Origin: Alloalcanivorax dieselolei B5
Lineage (GTDB): Bacteria; Pseudomonadota; Gammaproteobacteria; Pseudomonadales; Alcanivoracaceae
NCBI RefSeq assembly: GCF_000300005.1
Contig: NC_018691.1
Coordinates: 1,922,001-1,986,000 of the forward strand
Length of the DNA: 64,000 nucleotides
Direction: 5' to 3'
Below the pieces are notes generated by a model that saw nothing but the letters and a program-made list of their open reading frames with translations, had not been told where the DNA came from and did no database searches. Position numbers and translations under genes: made by a program. Shown here one piece after another: positions 53,748 through 62,701 of the stretch. Each line of letters begins with the position of its first letter. Positions within the stretch are counted from its first letter, which is position 1.

Positions 53748-54904
53748 ATTGGGAGGCCCTGCTGAACTGGAACCTGTTGCTCCAGTGGCCCGGCCCGGAA
53801 ACACAGACGATCATCTGGCTGACGCAGGTGTTCGTGGTGGTATTTTGCACCGTATCGCTGAACTTCATGATGATGCGGGTGCTGGACATCCTCACCGTGC
53901 TGGGCAAGAAGACCGCCAGCACATGGGACGACGTGCTGATCGAGGCGTTGCGGCTGCCGTTACGGCTGGTGACCTGGGTCGTTGGCTTGTCGGTGGCGGC
54001 GGAGATGCTTTATGACGTTTCCGAAAGCGCCTTGTTCGAGCATGTGGGCATGGTCCGCCGGGTGGCGTTCATCGCCATCATCGCCATGTTTTTCAATCGC
54101 CTGATCACCGGCGTCGAGCGTAACCTGACCGATCCCGGCCGGATGAAGAAACCCATGGACAGCACCACCGCGGCGGCGGTGTCCAAGTTGCTGCGAGTGT
54201 CGGTGATCATCACCTCGGTGCTGATCATCTTGCAGGCGCTGGGCTACAGCGTATCCGGGGTGCTTGCCTTCGGCGGTATCGGCGGTATGGCGGTGGCCTT
54301 CGCCGCCAAGGATCTGCTCGCCAACTTTTTCGGCGGCATGATGATTTACATGGACAAGCCCTTCAAAGTGGGGGAGTGGGTACGCTCGCCGGACCGGACC
54401 ATCGAAGGGACGGTGGAACACATCGGTTGGCGGCTGACTCGCATCCGCACCTTCGATCAGCGGCCGCTGTACATTCCCAACTCGTTGTTCACCACCATCG
54501 TGCTGGAGAACCCGGCGCGCATGTTCAACCGGCGGATCAACGAGAAGATCGGTATCCGCTATCAGGACTGGCGGAAAATGCCGGCGATTGTCGCCGAGGT
54601 CCGGCAAATGCTGATCGATCACGATGACATCGAAACCGACGCCCGTACTCTGATCGTCAATTTCGATACCTATGGCGCTTCGCACATCGAATTCTTCATC
54701 TATACCTTCACCAAAACCACCAACTGGGTGCGTTTCCATGAGATCAAGCAGGATGTGCTGATGAAGATCATGGAGATCGTCGAGCAGCATGACGCCGAGT
54801 TCGCCTTCCCGACCCGTACTCTGCACATGGTCAGCGATGACGATCAACAGGATACCCCGTCGGCGCCGGCTGCCGAGGAGGCACAGCATGCCCATCGCGG
54901 ATGA
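53744..54904 (+). CDS. MscS-family mechanosensitive channel
   Basis: 386 residues. Four or so N-terminal helices, the MscS pore helix GVLAFGGIGGMAVAFAAKDLLANFFGGMMIYMDKPFKVGEWV, then the beta domain with IEGTVEHIGWRLTRIRTFDQRPLYIPNS. The layout resembles the YnaI/YbdG subgroup, with extra helices before the pore. Releases solutes on hypo-osmotic shock. ATG overlaps the nagZ stop, with AGGAG upstream. Its end overlaps hpt by 17 bp. Confidence 0.92.
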   Translation: MNWEALLNWNLLLQWPGPETQTIIWLTQVFVVVFCTVSLNFMMMRVLDILTVLGKKTASTWDDVLIEALRLPLRLVTWVVGLSVAAEMLYDVSESALFEHVGMVRRVAFIAIIAMFFNRLITGVERNLTDPGRMKKPMDSTTAAAVSKLLRVSVIITSVLIILQALGYSVSGVLAFGGIGGMAVAFAAKDLLANFFGGMMIYMDKPFKVGEWVRSPDRTIEGTVEHIGWRLTRIRTFDQRPLYIPNSLFTTIVLENPARMFNRRINEKIGIRYQDWRKMPAIVAEVRQMLIDHDDIETDARTLIVNFDTYGASHIEFFIYTFTKTTNWVRFHEIKQDVLMKIMEIVEQHDAEFAFPTRTLHMVSDDDQQDTPSAPAAEEAQHAHRG

Positions 54905-55451
54905 GGTAAAGCAGGAGTTGATGCAGGTGCGCCGCGATGCGCGCCAGCTCTACTCCCAGGATCAGGTGGAAGCGGCCATCGCCAAACTGGCGATTCAGCT
55001 TACCGAGGACTGCAGCGAGCGTTTTCCGTTGTTCGTCACCATCATGAACGGCGGCATGATCTTCGCCGGGCATTTGCTTACGCGGCTGGATTTCCCGCTG
55101 GAAATGGACTATCTGCACGCTTCCCGTTACCTGGGAGACACCCAGGGCGGGGAGGTGGAATGGATCGTCACTCCGGGCGCCAGTTTGTCCGGCCGCGACG
55201 TGATCATCCTCGACGATATTCTTGATGTCGGCTCCACCTTGCTGGCGATCGTCGATGCCTGCTACGCCCAGGGGGCCAATAATGTGAAAACCTGCGTGCT
55301 GGTGGACAAGGTGCACGACCGCAAGGCGCGGCCGGGTCTGAAAGCCGATTACACCGCGCTGGAGGCCGAGGATTTTTACTTGTTCGGCATGGGCATGGAC
55401 TACAAAGGCTATTGGCGTAACGCCCCCGGCATCTTCGCCGTGGAAGAATAA
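54888..55451 (+). CDS. hpt: Hypoxanthine-guanine phosphoribosyltransferase
   Basis: Salvages hypoxanthine and guanine with PRPP. 187 residues, with VTIMNGGMIFAGHLL, the PRPP-binding DVIILDDILDVGSTLLAI, and VLVDKVHDRK. GAGGAGG precedes the ATG, which lies inside the MscS gene. Next to mtiP, whose product releases hypoxanthine, so the two form a purine salvage step. Confidence 0.93.
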   Translation: MPIADEVKQELMQVRRDARQLYSQDQVEAAIAKLAIQLTEDCSERFPLFVTIMNGGMIFAGHLLTRLDFPLEMDYLHASRYLGDTQGGEVEWIVTPGASLSGRDVIILDDILDVGSTLLAIVDACYAQGANNVKTCVLVDKVHDRKARPGLKADYTALEAEDFYLFGMGMDYKGYWRNAPGIFAVEE

Positions 55452-55460
55452 GGAACAGTG

Positions 55461-56195
55461 ATGCTGGCATTCATTGGCGGTACCGGCCTGACGCGCATGG
55501 ACAACCTGCGTATCACCGGCAGCCGGACCCAGACCACCCGTTTCGGCGACCCTTCGGCGCCGGTGGTGGAAGGGCAGCTCAACGGTCGTCAGGTGCTGTT
55601 CCTGGCCCGTCATGGGGATCCTCATGCGTTGCTGCCACACCAGGTCAACTATAGGGCCAATATGGTGGCGCTGAAGGACGCCGGCGCCAGCGCCATTGTC
55701 GCCGTCAACGCGGTGGGCGGAATCACCGACCAAGCGCCCACCGGTGCGCTGGTACTGGCGGATCAGATCATCGATTACACCCACGGCCGTGACATGACGC
55801 TGTTCGATGATCCGGACCAGCCGCTGGTGCACGTGGATTTCAGCTGGCCCTTTGATGCCGCCCTGCGCGCCGCGCTCAAGGAGCGGCTTGCCGTCAGTGG
55901 CCTGGCCTGGACGGACGGCGGTTGCTATGGCGCCACCCAGGGACCGAGGTTGGAAACCGCGGCGGAGATTCTGCGTATGGAGCGCGACGGCTGTGACGTG
56001 GTCGGCATGACCGGCATGCCGGAAGCCGTTCTGGCCCGGGAACTGGATATTCCCTATGCCATGCTGTCCCTGGTGGTGAACCCCGGTGCCGGCAAATCCG
56101 ACCGCGAGATCACCATGGCCGAGATCGAAGCCGTGATCCACGATGGCATGGCTGGCGTATGTCGGGTGCTGGCGGATCTGGCCGGGCATTGGTAG
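55461..56195 (+). CDS. mtiP: S-methyl-5'-thioinosine phosphorylase
   Basis: PNP/MTAP-family enzyme (244 residues) that splits methylthioinosine (from methylthioadenosine) into hypoxanthine and methylthioribose-1-phosphate. FIGGTGLTRM at the start, FLARHGDPHALLPHQVNYRANM (phosphate/ribose sites), NAVGGITD, QGPRLETAAEI, and VGMTGMPEAVLARELDIPYAMLSLVVNPGAG. The NPG instead of a more acidic base-binding segment, and the location after nagZ and hpt as in P. aeruginosa PA3004, favour the inosine-specific form over MtnP. ATG 55461 with AAGGAA upstream. Confidence 0.88.
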   Translation: MLAFIGGTGLTRMDNLRITGSRTQTTRFGDPSAPVVEGQLNGRQVLFLARHGDPHALLPHQVNYRANMVALKDAGASAIVAVNAVGGITDQAPTGALVLADQIIDYTHGRDMTLFDDPDQPLVHVDFSWPFDAALRAALKERLAVSGLAWTDGGCYGATQGPRLETAAEILRMERDGCDVVGMTGMPEAVLARELDIPYAMLSLVVNPGAGKSDREITMAEIEAVIHDGMAGVCRVLADLAGHW

Positions 56196-56207
56196 GCCAT
56201 GTTGTGG

Positions 56208-56242
56208 AGAGTTGACAGTTGATAGTGGACAGTTGACAGCGA
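56208..56242. repeat. Single five-heptad array (family A)
   Basis: Units AGAGTTG, ACAGTTG, ATAGTGG, ACAGTTG, ACAGCGA, followed by an A tract. The last four units are identical to those of the arrays at 24.6 and 52.2 kb (read on the other strand). No partner in the 84-bp gap. Confidence 0.9.
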
Positions 56243-56279
56243 AAAAACTGGACGCTCCCTCTGGTTGAGTCGGTGCCGT

Positions 56280-57284
56280 ATGCAGAGTTCGCTTTTCCCC
56301 GATGAGGATGTCATTCCCCCCGAAGTACGGCCGGCCACGCCGGAGCCGTCGCTGTTCCCGCTGGCGGCGGATTTGCCGGAGGCGCTCCGAATGGGCACCT
56401 CGTCCTGGCACTATCCAGGCTGGGCCGGGCTGGTCTGGGACAAACTCTACAGCGAAGAGCAGCTGTCCCGTCGAGGACTGGACGCCTACGCCAGACACCC
56501 GCTGTTTCGTACCGTGGGTCTGGACCGCGGTTTTTACCGGCCGCTGACTGTGGACCAGTACATCGATCACGCGGAGCAGGTGCCCGATGATTTCCGCTTC
56601 GTGGTCAAGGCACCGAGCCGGGTGACCGATGCCCTGTTGCGTGGCGCCGGCGGCAAGGGGCAGAAGATCAACCCCGATTTTCTGGATTCGGCGGCCGCCC
56701 GGGCCGAATTCATCGAACCGGCCGGCATCGGGCTCGGGCCCAAGCTGGGGGCGCTGGTGTTTCAAATCAGTCCCTTGCCCTCTCATTGGCTCAATGAAAT
56801 GGAACGGCTGATCGAAGGGCTGCATACGCTGTTGCGGAACACCTCCGAGCTCAAGGCCCGTTGCCCGGAGGCGGTAGTGGCGGTGGAGGTGCGCGATCGT
56901 CAATGGCTCACTCCGGCGTTTGTTGACGCTCTGAAAGACACCGGGACCACTTATTGCCTCGGACTCCACGGCAAGATGCCGCCCATTGCCGAACAACTGC
57001 CCGTTCTTCGTGCGCTGTGGCCAGGCCCGCTGGTATGCCGCTGGAACCTCAATTTGAAGCACGGCGCCTACGGTTATGAGAAAGCGCGGGATCAGTATTC
57101 GCCATTCGACAGACTGGTGGACCCGGACCCGGAGACCCGCGCTGCCCTGGCAAAGGTGATCGCCGGCACCGTGAGCGCGGGGCAACCGGCTTACGTAACG
57201 CTCAGTAATAAAGCGGAAGGCTGTTCGCCATTGTCAGTGGCGGCGCTGGCGGAGGCGGTACAAACCCGGATCGGGCCGGCTTGA
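56280..57284 (+). CDS. DUF72 family protein (YecE-like)
   Basis: 334 residues. MGTSSWHYPGWAGLVWDKLYSE near residue 38, TVGLDRGFYRPLT, FVVKAPSRVT, and VAVEVRDRQWLTPAFVDAL are the order of motifs in YecE/DUF72 proteins, a TIM-barrel-like family of unknown activity. It carries an N-terminal extension of about 35 residues (SLFPDEDVIPPEVRPATPEPSLFPL) that repeats SLFP. Start ATG 56280 lacks a strong ribosome site, with an in-frame TTG at 56265. Confidence 0.83.
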   Translation: MQSSLFPDEDVIPPEVRPATPEPSLFPLAADLPEALRMGTSSWHYPGWAGLVWDKLYSEEQLSRRGLDAYARHPLFRTVGLDRGFYRPLTVDQYIDHAEQVPDDFRFVVKAPSRVTDALLRGAGGKGQKINPDFLDSAAARAEFIEPAGIGLGPKLGALVFQISPLPSHWLNEMERLIEGLHTLLRNTSELKARCPEAVVAVEVRDRQWLTPAFVDALKDTGTTYCLGLHGKMPPIAEQLPVLRALWPGPLVCRWNLNLKHGAYGYEKARDQYSPFDRLVDPDPETRAALAKVIAGTVSAGQPAYVTLSNKAEGCSPLSVAALAEAVQTRIGPA

Positions 57285-57386
57285 TGCAATGGCAAGAGGC
57301 TCCTTGGCAGAACCGTATCGGGGAATGCGCCTACGGTTCTGTTAAGGTTCCGCGCAAAGGGACGTTTACAAAGGGATGTGGTCAAA

Positions 57387-58570
57387 ATGAGTGAATCGGA
57401 TATCGAGGCTCTGTGCCGGGCGTTTATAGCGGATGAAGATGAGGCGTTGGAACAGCAGCGGCAAGGCCGTTTCTGGCCGCGCAATCATCATTTATTGAGG
57501 CCTCATGCCGCCAGGCTGCCGGTGGCTCTGACGCCGGACAAAGAACCCGTTTCTACTTTCATTATCTGCGCGTGGCCAGCGGCATCCCGGCGGTTGCCAA
57601 CAAGGAACTGCCGTTATTGCATGAGGCTTACCGGCAAGTGTTGCCGTTGCAGGATCAGGGCCACCCGACCAACAGCAGCACTCGGCATATCAACCTGTTG
57701 GTGTTCGGCTTCGATGACAACGGGCCCTTGCCGATTGGCGCAACGTCCACGGCGAAGGAGCTCAAAGCCCGCCTCAAGCTGGTGACCCAGCTTGGCAAGT
57801 ACACCACGTTGCCGAATCAGCGGGAAAAGAAAGCGAAGTTTCTTCCTTTTGCCGATGACGGCGAGCGAATTCTGCAAGTGTTGCGTCACCTACGCTATCG
57901 CCACGATCGCCGCTATGGCGATGATCTTTACAATACCGTGAATCTGCGATTCTGGGCCATGGTATTGACGGCATTGCTGAGTCCGGAAGTGCGTGCTGAT
58001 CTGGTCGGCGACATGCTCGATGGTGATATGGCGTTTCCCAACCGGGAGACTCATATGGACATACTGCATAAAACGGTTCAGGCAGTGCTGGAGTATTGCA
58101 CGCCGGAGGAAGAGGACTTTCGCCGATTGGCCGGGCGGCTTGCCGACCTGTACCAGACCCGCCGGGAAGCCACCGAGAGCGCGACGCTGGCACGCTCTCT
58201 GAATTTGCCGTTTGATCCCGACGAGGACTGGCAGGTGAGCATACGGCTTGCGCAGGAAGGCACCGACGGTTTGAGCTGGCGGCCACCGAATCTGGCATTG
58301 ACCCTGATGCCGGAGCCGGACCTGGATTGGGATATTCGTATTATCGACGCCACAGGCCGTCATTTCAGTGAGCGGTGCAAAGGGATACTGCGCAATGACA
58401 TGGACATGGACGGGCTCGGCGCGGGAAACCTGGCGCGCTTTCCGGATTGGTTGCGGGCGTTACGGGAGCGGCACGGCATCGCTTACGATATCACTCAGGC
58501 GGACGTCCGCGCGGGCCGCAAGCGCTCCGCCGGCCGTTTGATCCAGGATTGGTTGAACGGGAGGGGATGA
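57387..58570 (+). CDS. Unknown protein, apparently frameshifted near 57545
   Basis: Family not recognised. The first 55 codons (MSESDIEALCRAFIADEDEA..., ending ALTPDKEP) are in one frame. The rest, from about RFYFHYLRVASGIPAVANKE to GRLIQDWLNGRG, about 340 codons, is in another. Reading them as one protein of about 394 residues needs one extra base near 57540-57552, i.e. the gene has lost one. Otherwise the second frame would start at GTG 57572 without a ribosome site. The long part is soluble and charged with FWAMVLTALLSPEVRADLVGDML as a helical core. Convergent with the LRR-DUF1963 gene. Confidence 0.55.
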
Positions 58571-58648
58571 AGGCAATCGGATCGTCACTGCCCGGCGCAT
58601 CGGCGGGGATCAGGTTTGTTGGTAGACCGCCATCGATGGAATCGAACA

Positions 58649-61123
58649 TCAACTGCTCTCCAGTCCGCAATAGACGTTGGCAAAATCCGCTTTGGCCAGA
58701 TCGCTCTTATGAATCACGAAATAAATTTCCCCGGCATCCCAGAAGCAGAATCCGGGGTTGTTGTCGGAGGAGACCCGCAATAGCACCATGAAGTCGTCCT
58801 GTTCGCCCCCCAGAGCCAGGGCGGCTTCGATTTCCGGGGTGTCGTGCTGCTTGAACACGAAACTGTTGACGGCATGCACCGGCGGAACGGTGGCGGCCTC
58901 GATGAGCGCGTTTTTCAATGTTTCGGTCAATGTTTCGGTCAATTCGAACTGGTCTTCCAGTGGCGCCAGGGAGGGCGCGTCGCGATAGTAGTCCTGATCG
59001 GAATAGAAGTGCGGCAGGCTGACGCTCAGGCCAGCCCGGGCCCGAAACGGGGAGTAGAGACCGTGGTCGTCACCGATGTCGTCGTCGGTCAGGTTCAGGT
59101 CGGCGGCGGAACGCAGCGTTGAAACGGGGCCGCAGTGATAGCGCACCAGCGCCCGGGGATTTTCCTGATCACTGATGAAGAAAGACAGCAGGCCGCTACG
59201 GGGCAAATAGTCCTGATACGGGGCCAGTTCTCCGCAATTGAGTTGAGCGATGAACTGATAGCCAGGGCTGTCGTCGCCGTGCAACCTCGGGTAGGGCTCG
59301 CCCGCTGGCAGGTCCGGCAGCCCGCCGAAGCGGGTATTGCCGACCTCGCTGTAATCATCCGCTTCGCTGGTGGCCAGTGCCACGGTCCGGCGGGCCAGGT
59401 TGATCAGGTCGTGTCGATACGGCGCCCATTGCTCGTCGCACAAAGCCTGCGCCAATAGCGTGTTGAGGGCTTCGTCGTGGCGGGCGAGGAAAAGACGCTT
59501 GTCGAAAGGCACGGTACCGAGCCCGTCGGCGCCCGGGTAACGATAGTCGAACAGCGCCTGCTTTTTCTCCAGTTCCAGCTTCAGGCCCGGCAGATCCCGC
59601 AGGTCTTGCGGCAAGTCGCTCAAAGGGTTGCCCTGAAGATCCAGATGACGCAATTCGGGTAGCGCGGCCAGGGCGGCGGGTATCGTGGTGAGCTTGTTGC
59701 CCGCCAGAGACAGGCTGCGCAGGCTGGGCGAGAAGGTGTCGGGAAGCCGCTCCAACGGGTTGCCGTCGAGCAGACAGGTGTTCAGCTTCGGTAAATCCAG
59801 GATCCCATCGGCTATGGCGGTGATACCGCTGCCGCTGACCATAAGACGCTCCAGCTCGGGCAAGGTCGCCAGCGCCGGGGGCAGGCCGTGGAGAGCCCGC
59901 GCATTGCTCAAATACAGGGTGTGCAGATGGCGCAGCCGGGCGATGTCGTCGGGTAATGCACGCAGACCATCGGCGCTCCGATCCGCCGGGTTGTATTGCA
60001 CGGTGAGCGATTCCAGCGAAGTATAGCCGAACAGGCCCGGGGGCAAGTCCGCGCCGGTGAGGTTGCTCAGCGACACATGACGGGGCAGGGTTTTCGGCGC
60101 TTGCCGTAATTCCGCCATGGCGGTGAAACGGTAGTGATGCCAGTCCAACTGTTCCAGTGGCAGGCGCTTGGCGATCCTTAACTTATGACTTCGTTTTTCA
60201 AGGTCGTCACGCAGGTAGCCCTCGAAGCCCACCCAGCCGTCGATCAGAGTCAGCTCGCCGTACAGCTCGATGCTGTAATGGAAGCCGTCTTTCCACAGGT
60301 AAGCGGCGCCAGCGGTATCCCGATCCGCATCGAAGCTAATCCGGCCTTGTGGCGCATCAGGGTGATAGATGCCATTCAGGGAAAAGCGCAGGGCGATCTC
60401 ACCGTCGTCATAGTCGTTGAGAAAGGCGCCATGAACGGCGTCATCATGGTCTCGCGCCCGGGCCTTTAGGTCGATCATCAGATCGCCGCCGGTGTGGCCG
60501 TGGGCGCTGATGTAATATTCGCTTTCCGGCAGAAAGTCGAAGCCGTGATCATCGATATCGAAGTACTCGCGGTGATCCGCGGGCACGTTGAATGGCGGTG
60601 GATCGGGGGTGGCCTCTTCGCGCGTTTTGGACTGAGGTCGGGCGAGCAGGGCCTCCACGCCTTGTCTCTGGTCGGCGAGCGCGGCGGCGGGATCACCGAA
60701 AAGTTGGACACTCATCAGCGTCTGCTCGAACAATGGGAACCAGATCCTTTCCTCTGTAACCAGGCAATCACCGGTCAGTTCGAAGTGATGGCCAGCGTCC
60801 ATCTCGATACCGGTGAAGTAAAACGCATCCCCCTGACCGTTCCGCGCGGTGATCACTCGGGCGGCGCGGCCGTGCACGGTAAGGGAGTATTCGGCGGTGA
60901 TCTCCACCTGACCCCGCCGGGATAGACAATATTCCCGGAATCGCGTGGCGAAATGATCGCCGTGATGTTGGCTCAGTAGATGGTCATCGTCGACGCCGGC
61001 GTTGATCATCACGATGTCGTCATCGGTTTCATATTCCGCCCGCACACTTTCCCATAATGGGCGGACGAATCCGAACTGGCCGGGGATCTCGATTGAGAAA
61101 GTGCGGGTTTCGATGTGCGCCAT
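58649..61123 (-). CDS. LRR-DUF1963 multidomain protein
   Basis: 824 residues, acidic, cytoplasmic by sequence (no signal or membrane segment). Order: an N-terminal domain (1-145, IETRTFSIEIPGQFGFVRPLWES) that may resemble DcrB/DUF1795 folds (weak); an unknown beta-rich domain (about 185-340, YFDIDDHGFDFLPESEYYISAHGHTGG); six or so leucine-rich repeats (about 344-515, e.g. LRHLDLQGNPLSDLPQDLRDLPGL); a helical segment; and a C-terminal DUF1963/YwqG domain (about 590-824, EVGNTRFGGLPDLPAGEPYP). DUF1963 proteins are of unknown function and often occur near toxin or secretion loci. No such genes are visible here. Confidence 0.75.
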   Translation of the reverse strand: MAHIETRTFSIEIPGQFGFVRPLWESVRAEYETDDDIVMINAGVDDDHLLSQHHGDHFATRFREYCLSRRGQVEITAEYSLTVHGRAARVITARNGQGDAFYFTGIEMDAGHHFELTGDCLVTEERIWFPLFEQTLMSVQLFGDPAAALADQRQGVEALLARPQSKTREEATPDPPPFNVPADHREYFDIDDHGFDFLPESEYYISAHGHTGGDLMIDLKARARDHDDAVHGAFLNDYDDGEIALRFSLNGIYHPDAPQGRISFDADRDTAGAAYLWKDGFHYSIELYGELTLIDGWVGFEGYLRDDLEKRSHKLRIAKRLPLEQLDWHHYRFTAMAELRQAPKTLPRHVSLSNLTGADLPPGLFGYTSLESLTVQYNPADRSADGLRALPDDIARLRHLHTLYLSNARALHGLPPALATLPELERLMVSGSGITAIADGILDLPKLNTCLLDGNPLERLPDTFSPSLRSLSLAGNKLTTIPAALAALPELRHLDLQGNPLSDLPQDLRDLPGLKLELEKKQALFDYRYPGADGLGTVPFDKRLFLARHDEALNTLLAQALCDEQWAPYRHDLINLARRTVALATSEADDYSEVGNTRFGGLPDLPAGEPYPRLHGDDSPGYQFIAQLNCGELAPYQDYLPRSGLLSFFISDQENPRALVRYHCGPVSTLRSAADLNLTDDDIGDDHGLYSPFRARAGLSVSLPHFYSDQDYYRDAPSLAPLEDQFELTETLTETLKNALIEAATVPPVHAVNSFVFKQHDTPEIEAALALGGEQDDFMVLLRVSSDNNPGFCFWDAGEIYFVIHKSDLAKADFANVYCGLESS

Positions 61124-61181
61124 GCTCTTTAAACCTCTCTCCCTGGTTGATGAGGCTGCGGCATTTTTGGGGTATGGGCAG

Positions 61182-61392
61182 GTCGCTTACACGCAACACG
61201 CCGTCACGCTAACACGCTTTGAAAACACCCGGTCATCCCGGGCTTGGGCGCCCTGGCGCCCAAGCGGTGCTCTAAGCACCGTTGTGTGACCCGGGATGAC
61301 GTCTTTCATCTGAATCCATGTCCCCAAGGTCGGCAAGAGGGTTTTTTGGGTTTGGCGTGCCAGCGTGTTGCGTGTAAGCGTGCTAGCGAATT
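61182..61392. repeat. Inverted pair of heptad arrays (family B) around a cloverleaf
   Basis: Left array 61182-61217: units ending in CACGC (TACACGC, AACACGC, CGTCACGC, TAACACGC). Right array 61354-61392: GGCGTGCC, AGCGTGTT, GCGTGTA, AGCGTGCT, AGCGAATT. Spacer 136 bp. The middle contains the structure at 61232-61300. Confidence 0.88.
61232..61300. repeat. 69-bp cloverleaf-like structure
   Basis: Outer perfect 11-bp stem GTCATCCCGGG/CCCGGGATGAC encloses two perfect hairpins: CTTGGGCGCC/GGCGCCCAAG with a 2-base loop (61243-61264) and CGGTGCT/AGCACCG with a 3-base loop (61265-61281). The three stems form a junction when single stranded. Confidence 0.9.
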
Positions 61393-61428
61393 GTGGGACA
61401 CCAGTGGTCCACGGACCGCGATATCGCT

Positions 61429-62526
61429 CTAGTTTGCCAGCGATTGCAGCAGGGCCGCGAGAAAGCGCGCCGCCTGGCCGCCGTTCAGGGCCCGGTGATC
61501 GAAGGTCAGCGATAGCGGCAGTTGTTTGTCCTCGAATACCTCGCCGTTGTTGAATCCGGGCTGGGTGAAGGCCTTGCCGGCACCGACAATGGCCACTTGT
61601 GGGGGGACCACCACGGGCGTGGCGAAACGGCCGCCGAGCGTACCGAAGTTGCTCAGTGACAGCGTGGCCCCTTGCAGTTCCTTCGGCGGGATCTTGCGCT
61701 GTTCCACATCCCGGCGCAGGTGGTCGAGGCCTTCGCGGAGATCGTCGTCATCCCGGTTAGCGACGTCGCGCAGCACCGGCACGAACAGGCCGTCCGGGGT
61801 ATCCACGGCAATCCCCAGATCGATCTTTTCCACTTTGCGCATGCTCAGTTGATCGCCGTCAAACCAGGCGTTGGCCGCTGGTTCCGCCCGGCAGCCGGCG
61901 ACGATGGCGCGGATCAGGCGCAGCATGATGTCGGTGCCGGCGGCCCAATGATGAATGCTGACCTGGTCGAACAGACTCACCGGCACCACCTGTTGGCCGG
62001 CGCTGGCCATGGTTTTGGCCATGCTGCGGGCGACCCCTTTGAGCGGGGTGCTGTCACCGTGGCTTTGTTTCAGTCTGGCGTGTTGCTGCACATCATTGAG
62101 CGTGATGGTGCCGCCGGGGCCGCTGCCCTTGAGGCGTTGCAGATCCACGCCGAGATGTTGGGCCAGGGCGCGGATCGCCGGCGCCGCGCCAGGGCCGCCC
62201 TGGCTGCCGGCGGCGGCGCCGATGATAAAGTCATCACGGTCGCCGTCCTGTTCACTGGCCAGTTCCCCCACCACGCTCTGGCTGGTGTCCTCCTCGCCCT
62301 CGAAGGCCAGCAGCGGCTCTCCGGTGTGCACCAGATCGCCTTCGGCGACAAAGCGGCGGGCAACGACACCGGCCTTGGGCGCCGGAATATCGACGATGGC
62401 CTTGGCCGTCTCCACGCTCAGCAGCACCTGGTCCACGTTCACTTCATCGCCTTCCTGGACATGCCATTCGATCACTTCCGCTTCCTGAAGGCCTTCGCCC
62501 AGATCCGGCAGGGTGAAGTAGCTCAT
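61429..62526 (-). CDS. 2-oxoacid dehydrogenase E2 (dihydrolipoyl acyltransferase)
   Basis: 365 residues. One lipoyl domain (1-80) with lipoylated Lys42 in SVETAKAIVD, an acidic linker, a peripheral-subunit-binding domain (about 115-150, IRALAQHLGVDLQRLKGSGPGG), and a catalytic domain ending LTFDHRALNGGQAARFL. The Asn in the DHRxxN motif also occurs in Azotobacter E2p. Carries acyl groups to CoA for the E1 encoded upstream. AAGGAG precedes the ATG at 62526. It is separated from E1beta by a heptad-repeat element. Branched-chain or pyruvate substrate cannot be settled. Short E2 with a single lipoyl domain favours the E1alpha/E1beta type. Confidence 0.88.
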   Translation of the reverse strand: MSYFTLPDLGEGLQEAEVIEWHVQEGDEVNVDQVLLSVETAKAIVDIPAPKAGVVARRFVAEGDLVHTGEPLLAFEGEEDTSQSVVGELASEQDGDRDDFIIGAAAGSQGGPGAAPAIRALAQHLGVDLQRLKGSGPGGTITLNDVQQHARLKQSHGDSTPLKGVARSMAKTMASAGQQVVPVSLFDQVSIHHWAAGTDIMLRLIRAIVAGCRAEPAANAWFDGDQLSMRKVEKIDLGIAVDTPDGLFVPVLRDVANRDDDDLREGLDHLRRDVEQRKIPPKELQGATLSLSNFGTLGGRFATPVVVPPQVAIVGAGKAFTQPGFNNGEVFEDKQLPLSLTFDHRALNGGQAARFLAALLQSLAN

Positions 62527-62549
62527 GGGGTGTGCTCCTTGGTCAGTTG

Positions 62550-62694
62550 CGCTTGCACGCAGCACGCTTGCACGCTATCACGCCATACTTGCCAGGTCGC
62601 GGGTCCATTCCTGGCGGGTTCGCTTGGAGAGCGGGGAGACGATCAGACTACCCGGTCTTTTAGCGTGTCAGCGTGTTGGCGTGCTGCGTGCAAG
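62550..62694. repeat. Inverted pair of heptad arrays (family B) in the E1beta-E2 gap
   Basis: Left 62550-62583: GCGCTTGCACGC, AGCACGC, TTGCACGC, TATCACGC. Right 62661-62694: TAGCGTGTC, AGCGTGTT, GGCGTGCT, GCGTGCAAGC. Spacer 77 bp. It fills nearly the whole gap between two genes of one operon. Confidence 0.85.
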
Positions 62695-62701
62695 CACCTC
62701 A

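Noticed and set aside
54831-57185. 784-codon minus-strand frame opposite hpt, mtiP and DUF72
   Set aside because: It covers three well-supported genes and translates a heptad array. Shadow frame.
61429-62526. Loss of the catalytic Asp in the E2 active site (DHRALN)
   Set aside because: Active E2 enzymes such as that of Azotobacter vinelandii have Asn at this place, so it is not a defect.
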